Positions 14,801 to 29,800 of a stretch of DNA of 64,000 nucleotides are shown here, one piece after another. Position 1 is the stretch's first letter. Every line of letters starts with the position of its first letter. The position numbers were made by a program, and so were the translations under genes. The notes under the pieces were generated by a model. That model did not search any database. It was not told the origin of the DNA and saw only the letters and a program-made list of their open reading frames with translations. The stretch spans positions 13,665,489 through 13,729,488 of the forward strand of contig NW_024881322.1 in assembly GCF_018691265.1 (NCBI RefSeq), written 5' to 3'. Source of the DNA: Tyto alba. Lineage: Eukaryota; Chordata; Aves; Strigiformes; Tytonidae.

Positions 14801-17800
14801 CCACAGCCCCCTCCGAATTGTTGGGGAGTGGCTTCCATTCTTAGGTGTTTAAATCACATCTTCTGGGATCTGCACTATAGGTCTGCTAATTTTAATTGTA
14901 CAGTTACTCATGTATGGAGTTTATATGTGCAGTCTCTCACTATTATTAACAGCTATAGTGCATGCATCACACTATATGTTTAAATCTATATGTTCTTCTT
15001 CTGAATAGTCTATATTTGTACCCAGGAGTATGTCTGTCATCACTCTGCATACACTGAAATGTCCTGGCCATCACACCTACATATGTAGGAGACAGTCTCC
15101 TTTCTTTGCTCCCAAGTAGCTACATACATTTGAAGACAGAAGCTGTTTATGGGCATTGTTGAAAAATACTCCTTTAGCTAAAGCAGAAGGTTTAAGGATC
15201 TATGGGCACAGATGGTAGATGAATCACAAGGTCCCCACCTTTGAATGAGAACAGCATGTAATTGGCATTAGCAGAGAATGCCACATTCTTCTCTACCACA
15301 GCAGAGATTTTTGCCACAACAGCCAAGACAAAAACCTGCCTGGAAACTGTGATTAAATGCTTAAATAATACTTAAATGCTTAGAAAAGTTAAGATTTTTG
15401 CTTTTAAGGTTTCTTCACAAAGGTTCAAAGAGAACCAAACTACCTGATGCTCACCAGATAGAGAAGGGCAAAGGAAGCTCTGATACGATTCTCATCTATG
15501 AAGTCTAAGAGATGATTGAAAATGTTCTGAAATTTCAATCACAAACTATGCTTTTATCAGAGTATAATGAGGTATTGGACAGGAGTACAGGACAAAATCT
15601 AGACCAGCTTTTTGCCAGCCTCTCAGTTAGAGTAAGTCTTTAAAATCTGGATGTTAGACTACTGACCTAGAAATAATGTAAGTAATAAACAGAAGCATTT
15701 GCCTGTTCAAATACCTTCATGCTTCTGTTGTATACAACGATGAATAGTTAGAGCTTTGCTTACATGGAATTCCTTAACCAACAATGTATTACACATCCTG
15801 TATTTTGAGAATACAATGTCACAAGTATGTTACAACAAAAGCCTTTTTCTCTGAATACAGATAAAAATGTATATGTTAAATATTACTGAGTCAAGCTCAA
15901 ATTCTCATAACCTGATCCATCAATTGAAAGCTCCCCTCCTAAAAAGCATTTACTGAGTCAAGTTGTACCTTTGGCTCCCTCTTGCCTTTTATTTCTCCTT
16001 AAAATCATATGCAGTGAAAAGAGGGAGCAAATATGAATGATGCATGCCTGATTCACTAAATCACTATGGTCTCTGGCAACAGCACAAATGTAGAAATGTT
16101 TAAATCGGCCTCACACTACCCAACAGACGATGCAAAAGGAGCCCTCAAAGAACACAGAGTGAAGGGAGATAAATGAGTATCATGTCAAGAAGGCAATTTC
16201 TCACTGAGTTTGCACAGAACATGGAAATTTGACTTCCAAGAGATGGTTAGGGAATCTTCCTAATAAATCTTTAGTCCACAGTCATTGCTGTGTCCTTCTT
16301 TTAAACTTACTTTTTTAAGAGCTGTATAAGTTATAACTTCCCCAGCGAAATGTGTCAAGATATTACCAGTCAAGTTGAAGTCATTTAAGTGAATCATCTC
16401 TGTCTCTGTGCTTATGTTTGTGATAGACAGAGATGGTCAAACAAGTTTCATTTTGTGCATGTGTTGAACAGCTTTTCAACCAGTGAGGTCTTCTCAAAGC
16501 CTTGTTTTATTTTAATAGTAACTCACAGAGGAAAAAAAAAATAAAAGAAGGTTGAGCCTCTTCCCTGGAAAAAGTATCTGTGATTTTTTTTCCTTATGTT
16601 TTTTTTTATATATATATAAATTATTTTATCCTTCTTTTCTATACAGCTGAGATATTCAGATAGTCAATAAAAAGGCAACTGTTTTTCAAACAAATTAGAA
16701 GCTGTAGGTCAATATTAGAATGTACTTCAGTCCTCAGCAGAGCCCTACATCTCTTTAGACTCTTGACTTTGAATTCATTTTCCCTAATTTTAACCGCAAG
16801 AAAATTAGCTTAGACTGCATCAAATCTAAGCCAGTTGCTTAGTGTTTTCCATTATCACTGAAAGAAATAGGCACTCTTGAAGAATAAAACACCTCACTGA
16901 TCTCAGGCATGCTTTTTAGGCTGAGATGATTCATCTTGAAGAGATTCTTCACTCTCTGACTAGAGAGAGCTTGAATGACAGTCTACAACTGGACTTCTAA
17001 TGCTAGGTGGCTAACCTTAAATTACATAAATACCATCCTTAGATTACCACGCACCAGTTATTTTTCATGGGACTTGAGTCGTTTTGATAATGCTACCCTT
17101 AAGCTCCCCATGACAGTCACAGGAGCTTTAACCCAGATCTTGGTAGCAGCTGACGATGGGCACACGGAACTCAGCACTGGTGGATCTGCCTTATTTTGGG
17201 GATGAGTCTAGATGCACTCTTTAATTTTTGTGAAAATTGTGCTCCTGCTTTTCTTGCTTACTTCTTTGTGTTTCCTGAATAAACAGAGAAGTAGCATCCC
17301 AGAGACCAAGGTAATGGTATCTGTTTGAATTATTTAAAGTGTACTTAACTTTACCGGTACTTTAACTAAATGATGGATAGCAATATGAAGGGAGGGTCTT
17401 TCTGTTGAGTATCTTTTCTTTCAAGTAAGATTAAGTGTTTCATATGTAGGATATTGTTATTTAAAAATCGGTTGTGCATAAATGATGACTTTGCATCTCT
17501 GAGGTTCTTCTGGTTTAAAAAAAAAAAAAAACACTTTGAGCCCATACTAGTGAGGAAGAAATCTCTCCCTTTGACAGATTACTTTTTACATTTCTCTGGG
17601 CATTTACCCTGCTGTTTTGGCTTTGACAGAAAAGAGATGCACTAAATCCTCAGACCACAGGCCAGCTTAAAATATTTCCAGCACAGCTCCAACCAGCAGA
17701 TGCCACAAATGTCATGAAAGTGTCTTATCACATAAGAATTTCTGTCCTAAAAAATAGCCTAAGTTGCCAGTGTTCAAATATTTTAGTACATATCTAAGCC

Positions 17801-20800
17801 AAACTGATCAACAGCCTCTGAAGCTGGGCTATCATAATTATTGCCAGCTTTACCAAATCTTATTTAAATTTGTATTTATTCTGCAAAATTATGCATGCTT
17901 AGAAGGGAAGGCACATCCTCTAATTTGATTCCAAATAAATGAAACTTGACTGTTGCTCATGGAATTCTCCTTATTTTGTACCAACAAAGAGCATACTTTA
18001 GTATCTATTGTGGAAGGTGTCATTAATAGCCTATCAAAAAACCCCCTATAGGAATCAAACAGCCTTTCTACCCAGGGCTGGACCCGCTGAACTTCAGCAT
18101 CCTTCTCAGGACTTGCATTGAGCGTATGAGACACGAGAAAATTTTTATTACAGCGTCACTTTAATAGCAACTCAAAGAAAGAAGTTGCGATCCCCACTTT
18201 GCACCTCTTCAGCCAGTCTTCTGCATGGGAGCTGTAGCTTCTTGTTAATTAACTCATTTTAATTGGTTTCTGCTTCTTCTCTAACTATGACCCTTTGGCT
18301 TGGTCTGCTACACAACACTGTTTATTCTTAAGCGCTGGGTTTATGTAAACTTTCTATCAAAATCGTCCCTTTGGAAGGGAAGATCGGTGATAAGGAGTTT
18401 CAATACTTGTGCTATCTTTGTTATCTCGTGTGGCTCACAATAGAACCTGAATCATCATAAAACTGCAGCATAAGTTTGTGTTTTATATGATGAACATCTG
18501 TAAAATAAGAAGAAAAAGGAGCTAACAATTCTCTACCTGACTTCGTATCTTTTTTAAAAATAAAAAAAAAAAAGGGAAAAAAAAGCCATGATTGTCATGG
18601 GTAAGAGTGCAAACTGTTCACCTCTTAAAAAAAAAGTGATGCAACTTTTTTAGGTATAAACTCATCAACATAATTCTAATGACTTATGGTCTTTGTTGTG
18701 AGAAATGAGAAATCCTGTGGTCTCACCCTAAAGAACATTAAAAAAACATTACTGACAGGAAATTGAAAAAGTAATATATGTCTGAATGAATATGACAACT
18801 TTTTTCTGATAGAGCAGATAGATAAATGTCACATACAAGTTTCAAAATACATTTAATTTTGCCACCACAATGGATATTCTCTTCATAAAATATATATGAG
18901 TCAGGTTTGAATCATAAAACTTGACTGTGATAAACAAATGCATATTTGATAACTTTTTTTTTTTTTTTTGAGATGCTCATTTCTTTTTTGAGGTTATTTG
19001 TTGTTTACACATCTTTATGTTTTCATTTCTGAGCGAAGCAGCCTGGGTGACAAATTTTATACACGTTGAGCCTGGATGAACTTTCTTTTTAATCTGAGAA
19101 ATGGGTTCCTTTTCTTTTGGGGGAGGGTTGAGGGGGAAGGTGAGGCAAAGAAGAAGAGGCTGGCAGATGCACAGACTCTCTTAACTATCATAGACATCGC
19201 TGAGTCTTCTGAGCACTATTCAGGATAGGGTGATGGATGAGAAATGCATACAAGTATTTTCAGAGCAGGGGCTGGAGGAAGAATCACAGTAGGCAGAGCA
19301 CTGTCTTCTACATTTTCCCCAGTGAGCAACAACTCTCAAACTAGGGGCCAGGTTGTCCATGTCCCAAGAGGTTAAAAAAAGTCTCCCTGTTAAAAGCTAC
19401 AGAATAAATGGAAGTTTTAGGCTCTCAACAAATGAATATAGCTTTGGGGGAAAGACCTAAAGAGGGGAGAGTCCTCTTCTTTTGCAGTTCTCAGGCACAG
19501 ATTTGCTGGGGAAGCAGAAGGACTTTATTCAATGTCACTGGAACATGCCGGTGTACTACTCGCCCTGACAGCATGGGAGCTTCCTCTCCCTTTCCAAAAC
19601 AGGGACTACTTCAGCCTTTTCCTTCTCCAGTACCTAGCACATCAGGCTCCTAGTCCTCAACTGAGCTCTTGGGGCCGGCCCTACTGCACGTGCTCTTGGA
19701 AACCTTATCAGCAATGAATGCAGTGGGCTCTAGAGAAGGAAATCTGTTATGTATCCAGAAGCATCCCTCAGGATTCTAGCACTGCATTTGAATCTACGTT
19801 AAAGAGTAAGGTATAATTATGTTTTACTACCTCATTTATCAATCTTTTAGTATAAATTCCTGCCGCATTTTGAGCAGAACTGAATGACATTTTTTTCACT
19901 ACTGACTTCTGATGGAAAAATGGCATTTAATCTAAATATAAAATGTGTCATTTTGACAAATTTTGTTCAGTAAAAATTTAAAGTACAGTCTCTGGATAAG
20001 ATTTAAGTGTCTCATTTTTACATGTTCTGTTTGAAAATTTAGTGGTTTTTTTTTTCAAGTTTAGAAAGGTTAAAAGGAATATGAAATATTTCAGTTTTGA
20101 TCAGAATGGCTCAATCTACCCTGAACAGTTTTTTCAGATTTTTATTTAATTTTAAACTTAGCTTAAGTTCCATTTTGAAGTGAAAACAAAAATGAGAATA
20201 ATTTTACATTTTTCTTCCAGAATTACTCAGGAGTCATCCAGTTGGTTTACATGGGACTGCTCCATTGGGCAAAATGGGTTCTGTATAAACAGGAAAAAAG
20301 AGTATCCCTGCATTTTTCTAGCTTCTGCTGAAACCAAAGCCTGAGATAACCAGTCAGAACCAGACCTAGGCTGTGCAGGGTGCACATTAGCCTGAGACCA
20401 TTCATAATTTAAAAAGAACTACGGGCTGCAGCTAGACCCAAACATCAGCCTGTGCCATGTTCAGGTCCCAGGGGCCATTGCATTCGGGTCAGTAGATTTA
20501 CTTCTGAGTTTTATTAGTAGAAGTCAAGTCAGAGAGAAGCCCGATAATATTATGCAAGCATAACTCCAAACTGAAATGGAGTCCAGAGATAATTGGCATT
20601 ATTATCAATGACTGAAAAGCCAAGAGATGAAATCTTCCTAGAAAATATTACCTGGCAATTGGCCACAGAACCACAGCAGACCATTGAGTGCAGCAGAACC
20701 AGCAGACCATTGAGTGAAGCTCAGTGGCTCTCGTAAATGACTTCTGGGATTCCAGTTATTCAGTCTGCCCCTGACTCGTAAGATCTACACTGTGATATAA

Positions 20801-23800
20801 TCCCAGACAGTTTTTCTTCCCCAATATTGGGGGCTGAAAAGATAGAGCTATAGTGTGTGTCAAGATCAAATATGTTTGCATGCTAATGGCTTCACCTAAA
20901 TGAAGAGGGGAAGAAGGGAATCCATTGTGGCCTGAGAGACTCGGTGGGTTAGAACTATGAACAATAAATATTTTTGTATTCCTTAGTACACTCAGTGTCA
21001 CTGTTTGGGGATATTGTGCTATCTTGGCAATTAATAATATTTCTTTTCTGTCTAGCTTCCTCCTCAAAACTTATTGGCACCGTTCCGGTATCTTTAAGCA
21101 TTCAAAAAGATCAAAGAGCTTTCATCTTTTAATGCATTTTACTGTGCTGTGCTCTGTGCAGAAAGAAATATTGATACTGTTTCAAGGGCAGTTAATATAT
21201 TCAGTTCTGTCTCAGAAATGAGCACAATTCCTTGATTTATAAAATTGAAAATCTGCCATTATCCACAATTAAAATGTTCCATATACAAATTATACTGTGG
21301 CATTTGCACTTTACTCATCCTGCTGTAATTCATATACACGAGGGAATCTTCTCCACTATTGCTCCCAGATTTAATATGAAGTGCTTTACAGAGGGTTCAT
21401 ATTACAGAGACTTCACTGTTTTTTAAAAAAAAATATTACAAGGACATTTTTATGCATTTTTACAATACTTAAAACTAAATTTCATTTTGCAGTTGTTATT
21501 TCCCCCTTCCATATAAGCTTTGCTCTCCTTATAGAAGATTCCACCATTTTCAGTCTTATTAACTAGTATCTTGCTCCATGGATCGGTATCAGGGAGACTG
21601 CTCAAAGTAAGGCAAAGCCTGAATGAGGGAAGCAACCTGTGACAGTCCTTACTAATACTGTTAATTTTTCATATACTAAAGATATCTGTGGTTAGGTTCT
21701 CTGGTTCTTTCAGACAGTGAGCATAGTACATCACGCCGTAAAAAGCCTTCTTGCTTCATTTGGATCATTTCCACATTAAGACATTACACACCAATAGGGA
21801 GAGGCTGAATCTGGCAGACTTGGCAGTGTTAGGCTTATGTTTGGACTCAAGGATCTTAAAGGTCTTTTCCAACCTATATGATTCTATGATTCTAAGTGTG
21901 GACTGGCAATGCCCGGGCTGTGCAAGTGCTCTGATGTTCCTGGGGAGGAACATCTGGTGTAACAAGACAAGAGGAAGGCTGTAGCTGTATTTGGGAATGA
22001 TGTCCCCAGCACTTGGGAAGGATCTCTTTATTCAGTGAAATTCATTGAGGTCCACTGACATCCCAGCAGCCACAGTTGCAAGAGTAAATTGTGCAAAACA
22101 GTAGCACTAGGGAAATATTTAAAATAAACTCTAAGCATAAGGGTCTCTTCTGGCATTAGAATTTATTTTTTTTTTCCCCCAGCTTGTAGCCATGTTCTTA
22201 AGCATTCTCCACAGTGCGTAAAAATGGCATTAACATATTTTCCTTTTGTATTGGGAGTGTTTTAGTGCTGATAAAGGTGAAATAGCACCCCCTTAGTTCT
22301 TCCCTCAGGAATCAGTAATCCCAGTAAATTTTACCAGAAAGCACAGCAGTATTATCCTGCCTGAAGGTCTCGATAGAGCACATCACAGTCTTCGGTTACC
22401 TTAACTGAGAGGAAATATGAGAATATTACATAATATAGCATTATTTTTTTTAAAAAATGATAAATAGGATCGTTGCTCTTTATTGTCTACAGCACCACCC
22501 TAATCATGACTGGAATACTGTGCTACGGCCTGGTTCTAACATAGAAAACCAGTGGCCTGCCCAAAATAACTTAAAGTATAAGACAAGTGTCAAATACACA
22601 GACAGAGAAGGGATCCTGGAAACAGCTGATCTCTGCCCCATTCCTCCTCCTCCTCTAGAGTGAGGAAGGTAAAGGAGCCACTCACCTTTGGTCCTCTGCA
22701 GGTCACAGTTGAAAAGAAAAGGAAATCTTTATAGGACTGATACAGAGAAAACATGCAAGGATAGAAAATGTACAAAGTGTCTGTGATCTTCCACCTTCCA
22801 CAGAATTGGCCTCAAGGATATGGGCTCTCCTGCCAACAGAAGAGAAAGATGAAGTAGTTTGAATTCATATCTAAGTACATAAAGAGAAATTTTAGTATGC
22901 CCATCTGTATGAGGAGATATTGCTTCAGTGTGGTACCAGTGTAGGTGCTGGAGATGGGATTACCTCAGGTCCACTGTTGCTTTTTAAAAGAAAATCATAG
23001 TTACTTAACTCTTCCTTAAGCAAACTTATGGACCAGCCCTGAATGAAGCTTAGTTAAACTGCATGTTCTCCGCAGAGGTTCATTAAATGCAGTCTTTTGC
23101 TATGTCTTTCCCAAATCTGAGAATAGTTTAGTTAGATTTAGCTGTCATTTTTGGAGTATTTGTTTAGTTAGGAACATCTTGAATGTACAAAAATAAATTG
23201 GTAGCCCTGAAATATATATAAACTACCACAACCAAATGTATTTTGGCCAATGGAAATGGAGCAGTGACTGAATGCTGAATATTCATCTCCAGATCCACAA
23301 ATTGCTACCTCCTGACGGAAGTGCCATTGCATCAGGAGAATGTTTTGTCCTGAAAGAGATGCTAGAACCAGTCATTTGTGGTAGATGCCATCAGATATAC
23401 TAAGTATCTCTATTACAGAACTTATTATTATAACTGTGATTTGTATCAGGTGGTGGCCAGAGTGGAAATTTAAGTCAAGCTGTTAAGATGTGAGCAGAAC
23501 ACCTTTCTTTCCCTTCTATCTGTCAGCTCAGGTGAAATGGATTAATGATGCATTTGATAATGTGAGATACTTTAGCCATTGCGCTTTCAAGCAGTGAAGC
23601 ATACACTCCCGTTACTAACATTCAAGAAAAGAACCAGCTGAGGGTATTTTCAGTGAGAAAGCCACCTTTGACATAAAAAACCCCTACCTCTGTATAGTCT
23701 CTTTTCTTGATAACTCTAAGGTAGCCTTACAAAAATTACTTAAGGCTAATAGGAGTACTGGCAGGGAGATAAATAGTATTTATACAAACATATTACAGAC

Positions 23801-26800
23801 GACTGAATGGACAACTGGATTTTAAATGACTTTTCAAAGGTCAGCTGATTGGTAGAGCAGCCATACCAAATTTCACAAGGTAAGAAGGACTCAGTCTGGC
23901 TTGTATTTGGTTGGCAAATTTTCAAGGGGGCATTGGTACTGAAATGAACAATCCACTCTCTTTCAGATGATTGTGTGACAAAGGGAAGTTATAGTTGATC
24001 TCAGGAAGGATTTTTTTCCTAGAGATTCAGATTTAGAAACTTGGAGTCATGACCATTTTCCATCTAAGGAGTTGCATATGACCCATCCAAATTTTCCCAC
24101 CTCCTTTCAGAGAAATGCATTTTTCCTTCTTGTCCTGGGCATCCACGTAATTGTGCTGCATTATAGTGAAATTCCACTTTATATGCTGGAATATCGGTTT
24201 CCATAGTGATGATCCACAGTAGGGAGGTAATCCAGGATGTTTTGTTCCATCATAGTCATACTGGTGATTAGCACTGTAGTTCATTCTCAGTAGTCTGAAA
24301 ATCACTTGTTGAAGAAATGCAGACACTGTAAAATATAAAAGTGTTTCAAAAGTACATGTGTCTGGCCAAGTGCAAAGGTTTGCATAACTAATCACCTCAG
24401 CCTTGCCTTGAGCTTTTGTAGACTTTCACATTAAAATTTACAACTGTTAATTAATGAAACTAGCAGTTTTATCTTTTGTTTAAAGTCCAAGTCATCTGAA
24501 ATCATAGAAACATCAGCTGAAGTAAGGCATGACTTGGTATTTTAAAAAATGTCTTGTTGCACAGGTGCAATGTTGAAGTGATGAGTTGACAGACAACTAC
24601 TGTCATCCATAGTCATTGCATCTGGGAAGCAAGCTCAAGATCTATAACAGCTTTTGGAAGAAATATAATTGATTAACAACAATGTTGAGTATCATTGCTA
24701 CTGTTTGATTGCAATATATATTAGCCTTCTTATAATGAATTTTGGCTAAATCTGAAATGATTGAATGAATCAGCATGCCTAACTAATTTCACCTTTAAGA
24801 GTTACAGGCTGAGAAATCTTGTGATCTCTGATAAATATTTTATATAGTGTATGTAATTTGGTAGTGAGAAGATGAGAGTAGATTATTCAAGAATATATTG
24901 ATGGCCTAGAAATTCTTTGACCTGTAATCTAATTAAAGAACTCTGGTCCTAAAGATTGCATCTGAAGATTATTTGATGGTTAATGATTTCAGTCCAGTTT
25001 ATCATGGAGTCCAGGAAAACATACATTGGTATTCTAAACAGACAAATCAGTGCTAAAATAAAACATCATTAAGCTTCAAAGTCATTTGTCCAGAATACAC
25101 TTCTGTTTCCTCAGGAACTTTCATCAATGAAAATTTAAAAGAAAAATAACTCTTTGAGGATTCCAAATTTAATATATATTTTCAAGACCATAACACTTCT
25201 GGCGGAATAACTTTCTCAGGAATGGCATCACAAGATGAAGCAGTGACAGCAGTGACTGCCTACTGAAGGCAGTTAAGAGCATGCCATCTCCTTAATCGAG
25301 CTTCCTGTCTATGCAAAACGAGTTGAAAGGAGTAACTAAGAGAAAGATGTAAAAATAGAGCACCAGAAATTCTCCCGCTCACCCAGACACAGACAATGAC
25401 AGTGGTGTGCAACATCCCTTTTTTAAAAGAGTAATATTACAACTTGAAAAATTAAAACAGCAGTGTTTCAGTGAGAACTGTTGTGGCAGTAGAGAACATA
25501 ATCTTGTTTATATCTACGCAAGATTATGTCTCAGTAGCAGGTCTTACTTAAAAAACACAGGATCAAAGAGCAATTACTAAACCCTGGCTCATTCTGGCTC
25601 CTGACGCCTAGGCAGCATTGCTATAGTAGGTCGGTACAGTGCCACACAACACCAGGCAGCAAAGCTGGTTCCAAACAAGCCCATAATGTCACTGTAGCAT
25701 GGAAGCAACCTAATCACATTGGCACGCATTGTGCTTGGCCTAATTAGGCTTGCTGAGAAAGGGCAATTTATTTCCCAAGCTCGCCTCGAATGGCTCAGCA
25801 TGGCATGTATTGCAAAGTGTAGGGATGCCTACGTTTTCTTCTGCTGTGTGTTCAGCATGTTAGATTGTGATATGGCTGAAAGCAAGTCTACTCTTTATGC
25901 TATGAGGGAGAAGTAGCAGAAAATATTTATATTATGTTCATGCACAGAAGAGACAATCCTTGCTCTAAATGTTTTGTAATCTAAAGACACGAAGTAATGG
26001 TAGTGTTTGCAGATGCAGCACATATACAAATCTTGGAAAGGTTGAGAAATTTTATTTCAGAGCAGGGATTTCTGGTCTGTTAGATGCTTGATACTTAGTC
26101 GAGACTGAAATCTTCAGAGAAGCCAAAGTAGCAATCGTACTTCTGTAGGCAACTATGAAAATCTCAGCCTGCATGAAAAGAAAGTAGAGGGGAATGAATA
26201 TTTACCAAAATATCTTCATTGTGATCATTGTGATTAAATCTAGAAATTCATACTGGTGGCTCAGTTGCTTTGTATTTACTTCTTGGGAAAATGAATACCA
26301 TTACTTTTTGTTCTCAAGCATATTTACAGACAAAAAAAAAAAAAAAGATACCAAAACCACACATACAAAAGTGTATTTGCTTGTATACACCCTACAAGGA
26401 TCTGCACAGCAAACATGAAAGCTGTGGTTTGGGAGACGAGCAGTCAAATGCTAAAACAGTTAGTTGTCACTTCTTTTTGTGATCATCAAACATTATTAGA
26501 AATTGTGGCTGTTTTGTCGTAACTTAATATCATGGATCTGTTTTCTTAACAAACAAAAATATTGCTAAAACATTTTATACAAGTCATCCATCAAATAATT
26601 TTAAATGATGAACACGAACACTTTCATAAGAATCTAGCTAGCTGATTTTCAGAAATGCTTGGGACCTGTAAATCTAATTAAAATCAACAGTTACTTTGCT
26701 CAGCTCAGGGAACTGTGACCTCTAAGGGTCCTTATGCCTGACTTCATTCTTGATTTTAAAAGGAAGCTAAATCTGATAAGTATATTGCTTAGAACAGTTC

Positions 26801-29800
26801 AACAGACACTCAACATAATTTTTATTCTTTAATTTGGTAGTTATATATCTTTAGATTTTTTCTGATGAGAAAATGTTACATTGTATTATTTGGGATGTTT
26901 GATAAGAGACGTGAGTGTATATATGCCACTGCTAACAGAACATAACAATATTTTCTTGAGAAAAATTTCACCACATAATTCCTGCTGTAATGACAAATAA
27001 AGTCCTGTATAGTTTGATGTTAGTATACAAACATTATTTTCTAAACCATAAAGCACCTAGAAAGTCAGGCAGAATGTCAGACTCAATGTTCCATTACGAT
27101 GCTTACAAACCATATACCATCCAATATATTGTATGATATACGAATACTTAACCTTGAAAATTATAATTTCTTACATGAAATGGTGACTCAGAAATACAGT
27201 TTCATTGGTGCCTGTTTCTAGTATCACTGTTTGATGCCTTGGTCTCATAGTAGCATTTTGTTGTGCCATTTTTTTGAGTTCTCATCAGGAAATATAATGC
27301 AGCAAAGGAAATTTGCAAGCTCTGCATAAATTAATACTGCTTTTATTTCACAAGGCACAGGCAGCTTTAGCCTCATCCTGTCTTGAGGTTCAAGAATCAT
27401 ATTGCCCTTACTCCAGAGAATGAGATGAAGTAGCATTTCTTTCAGACGTAGCCTGCAAATGGAGCTTGTATTCATGCTTCCACTTTTTCAGTGTGTAGAT
27501 TCATGGTATGTATAGCATAGTGTATAGAAATAGCTGAGTTTATTGATATTGGTAGATAATAAATCGTATATATATATAAATATGTGTCTGTGTTTATAGT
27601 TTATGGAGGTAGTATATAGATATAAGTGATTAAGAAAGGGACAACTGCACAGAGGCTGAAGAATCCTGTGTGGATTCTCATTATTCTGTCCTTTCCTCAG
27701 TCATTTTCTCCTTAAGATTTTCTCCTTAAAGTAACTCATGTTGATAAAGTGGCCATACAAGAAGGAAGAAATCTGTGAACAGAAGCGGCTTCCGAAGGAA
27801 GTTTGCAAAACTGTAGAAAACAAACCATAAACACTGTCCTATGTACTGTAGGTGGCAGGCTTCTGGGGTCAAATTAGCTTTTGGCCCTGTAAAACTAGAA
27901 AAAAAATGAGTTGACATGTACCAGCATCATACAACAGAAGACAAAGTGAGCTTTTATTTCAGATTATATTCTGAGGACTACAAAATGAATATGAGTGAAG
28001 CCTATTTAAATCAGCAAACGTTCACACAAATAGTGATTTTTTTTGGCTCACTACATAAAAGGAAGACTTTGATGCATTTTGTTCACAGATTTACATGTTA
28101 AATTAGCTTATGTGTATGTGGTGGTTTGCCCCATTTTACTGAACAATTTTTCTATTGCTCCTTTTACTTTTTCCCTGGTTTTCTATTTTATTTTTATATT
28201 GTTCTTCTGTTGTTCAAAACCTTCAATATTTAAAGGGCTGTAACACTGATAAAATCAGAGAGACGTTCATTTTGATGATACTACTGAAAAAACTTAACAC
28301 TTCCTTTTTATAGCTAAAGACATTTTTCAGATGAAATGGCACTATTTGCTTTATGTCAGCCCTGGCTGACAGTAGGAACAGCCTAGTGTAGTCAGTCTTT
28401 GATTTTACTTAGCCTTTTCACAGCAGAAACAAAGGAAGTTGTTGAACCATCCATTTGGCTATGGTTTGTAATATTCCTTTGGTCGTGCTAGGAAAACAGT
28501 GAAGCAAGGCAACATCCCTGTTTCTGATGAGGGGAGAGGGAATAAAACTTAAAAACAGTTGCATGCTTCATTTTAGAGTCGCATGGTAACTTCACCTAAT
28601 GTCAAAACACAATTGGTTTATTAGGAGCCACAAGGAAAGACTCACTGCTGGGAAATCAGCAATTAGTCCTTCATACAGTTATGCAAAAATCTACAGATAT
28701 AATGCAGCACAAACAGAGCTACAATTAGACATATATCCCCAGAAGTTCTGATGAGTTGCTCGGCTTCTGCACTGATTTACAGCGAAGTAATCCACAAAGG
28801 CAGTTAAATAGGAAGATGTATTGTGAGCCAAAAAAGGATAAGAATTTTTCTTTTTTATGTTATTCTTTCTTAAAGATCAGTTGTTTAAGCGATCAGATGT
28901 TTCTATTTAATTACTAAGGAGAAACCTTTAATGAGCAAGGCAAGGGACCAAAATCTGTTTAACAGTGACTAGCACTTCAGTTTATCAGTGCTAGGACATT
29001 GCCCTGCCGTTGCAGGTAGCACTCACAGGTATGGTTGCTCTGCTGAGGGTTTGGGATTTTTCCCGTCCATGGTCAGCTCCATTCCTTGGGATTTTACCTT
29101 CATGTTAACTGTGTGCTTATTCTTTCATTGCAGATGAATGTACAGTTTGCAGGACTATGTAGGCAAAGACCACCGAGCAGACGGATGGTATGTAGGAGCA
29201 GATCAACAAATTAACTTCACGTGCAAGCCAAGCCTTACAACTTTATTTCATATAAACAACACTTAATCGTGAGTTGTCTTGGCAATGGCAGAATCAAGTC
29301 ATAAGATTTGAGAGGCCTGATCTCAGATATTTTGAAATCCTAGGATGCTGAAATGACACTAACAGATTAATCAACATAAAATATCCAGATGCTTTTAAAA
29401 ATCACCCTGAATTTCCTTTGAAGTTAGAAACAAATCATTGATTTTTTAAAACTTAGTTAACATTGGGATGCATAAAAACATAAATTAACATCTGTAAAAA
29501 CTGCTCTCTAAGCACCTCAAGATGCAATTGATGTATCTATTAATCCATAAACCAAAATGAAGGAATCTTACTGAATACTTTAAGTGCAAATCTAACTTCA
29601 CTGAGGCTTCTGACAACACTATGTCTCTTGAATCGGGCCAGAATTACAGTCTTGGTGCTTTAATTAGAGGTGGACGAAAGCCCTTTCTCTGTAAAAAAAA
29701 GCTAAGGTCTAAATTTACATTAAATATCTAGCTAGGATTTCCAGTGCCACGTCAGCACTACATTTTGTGCCTGTATCTGGAACCTGTACCTCAGACAGAT

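Larger units (their letters stand above)
11858..21796 (+). other. POU6F2: POU6F2 31-kb intron, second part
   Basis: It begins with an A-rich tract at 11858-11916. The rest is unique-looking AT-rich intron with no supported exon or RNA gene. A 49-51-nt segment at 20666-20716 is an imperfect tandem duplication. A stretch at about 18200-18440 looks better preserved than its flanks, with TTAATTAA and other homeodomain-type cores, and may be a regulatory element. Open frames at 16975-17205, 19408-19653 and 20756-21067 lack domains and splice support. Confidence 0.75.
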
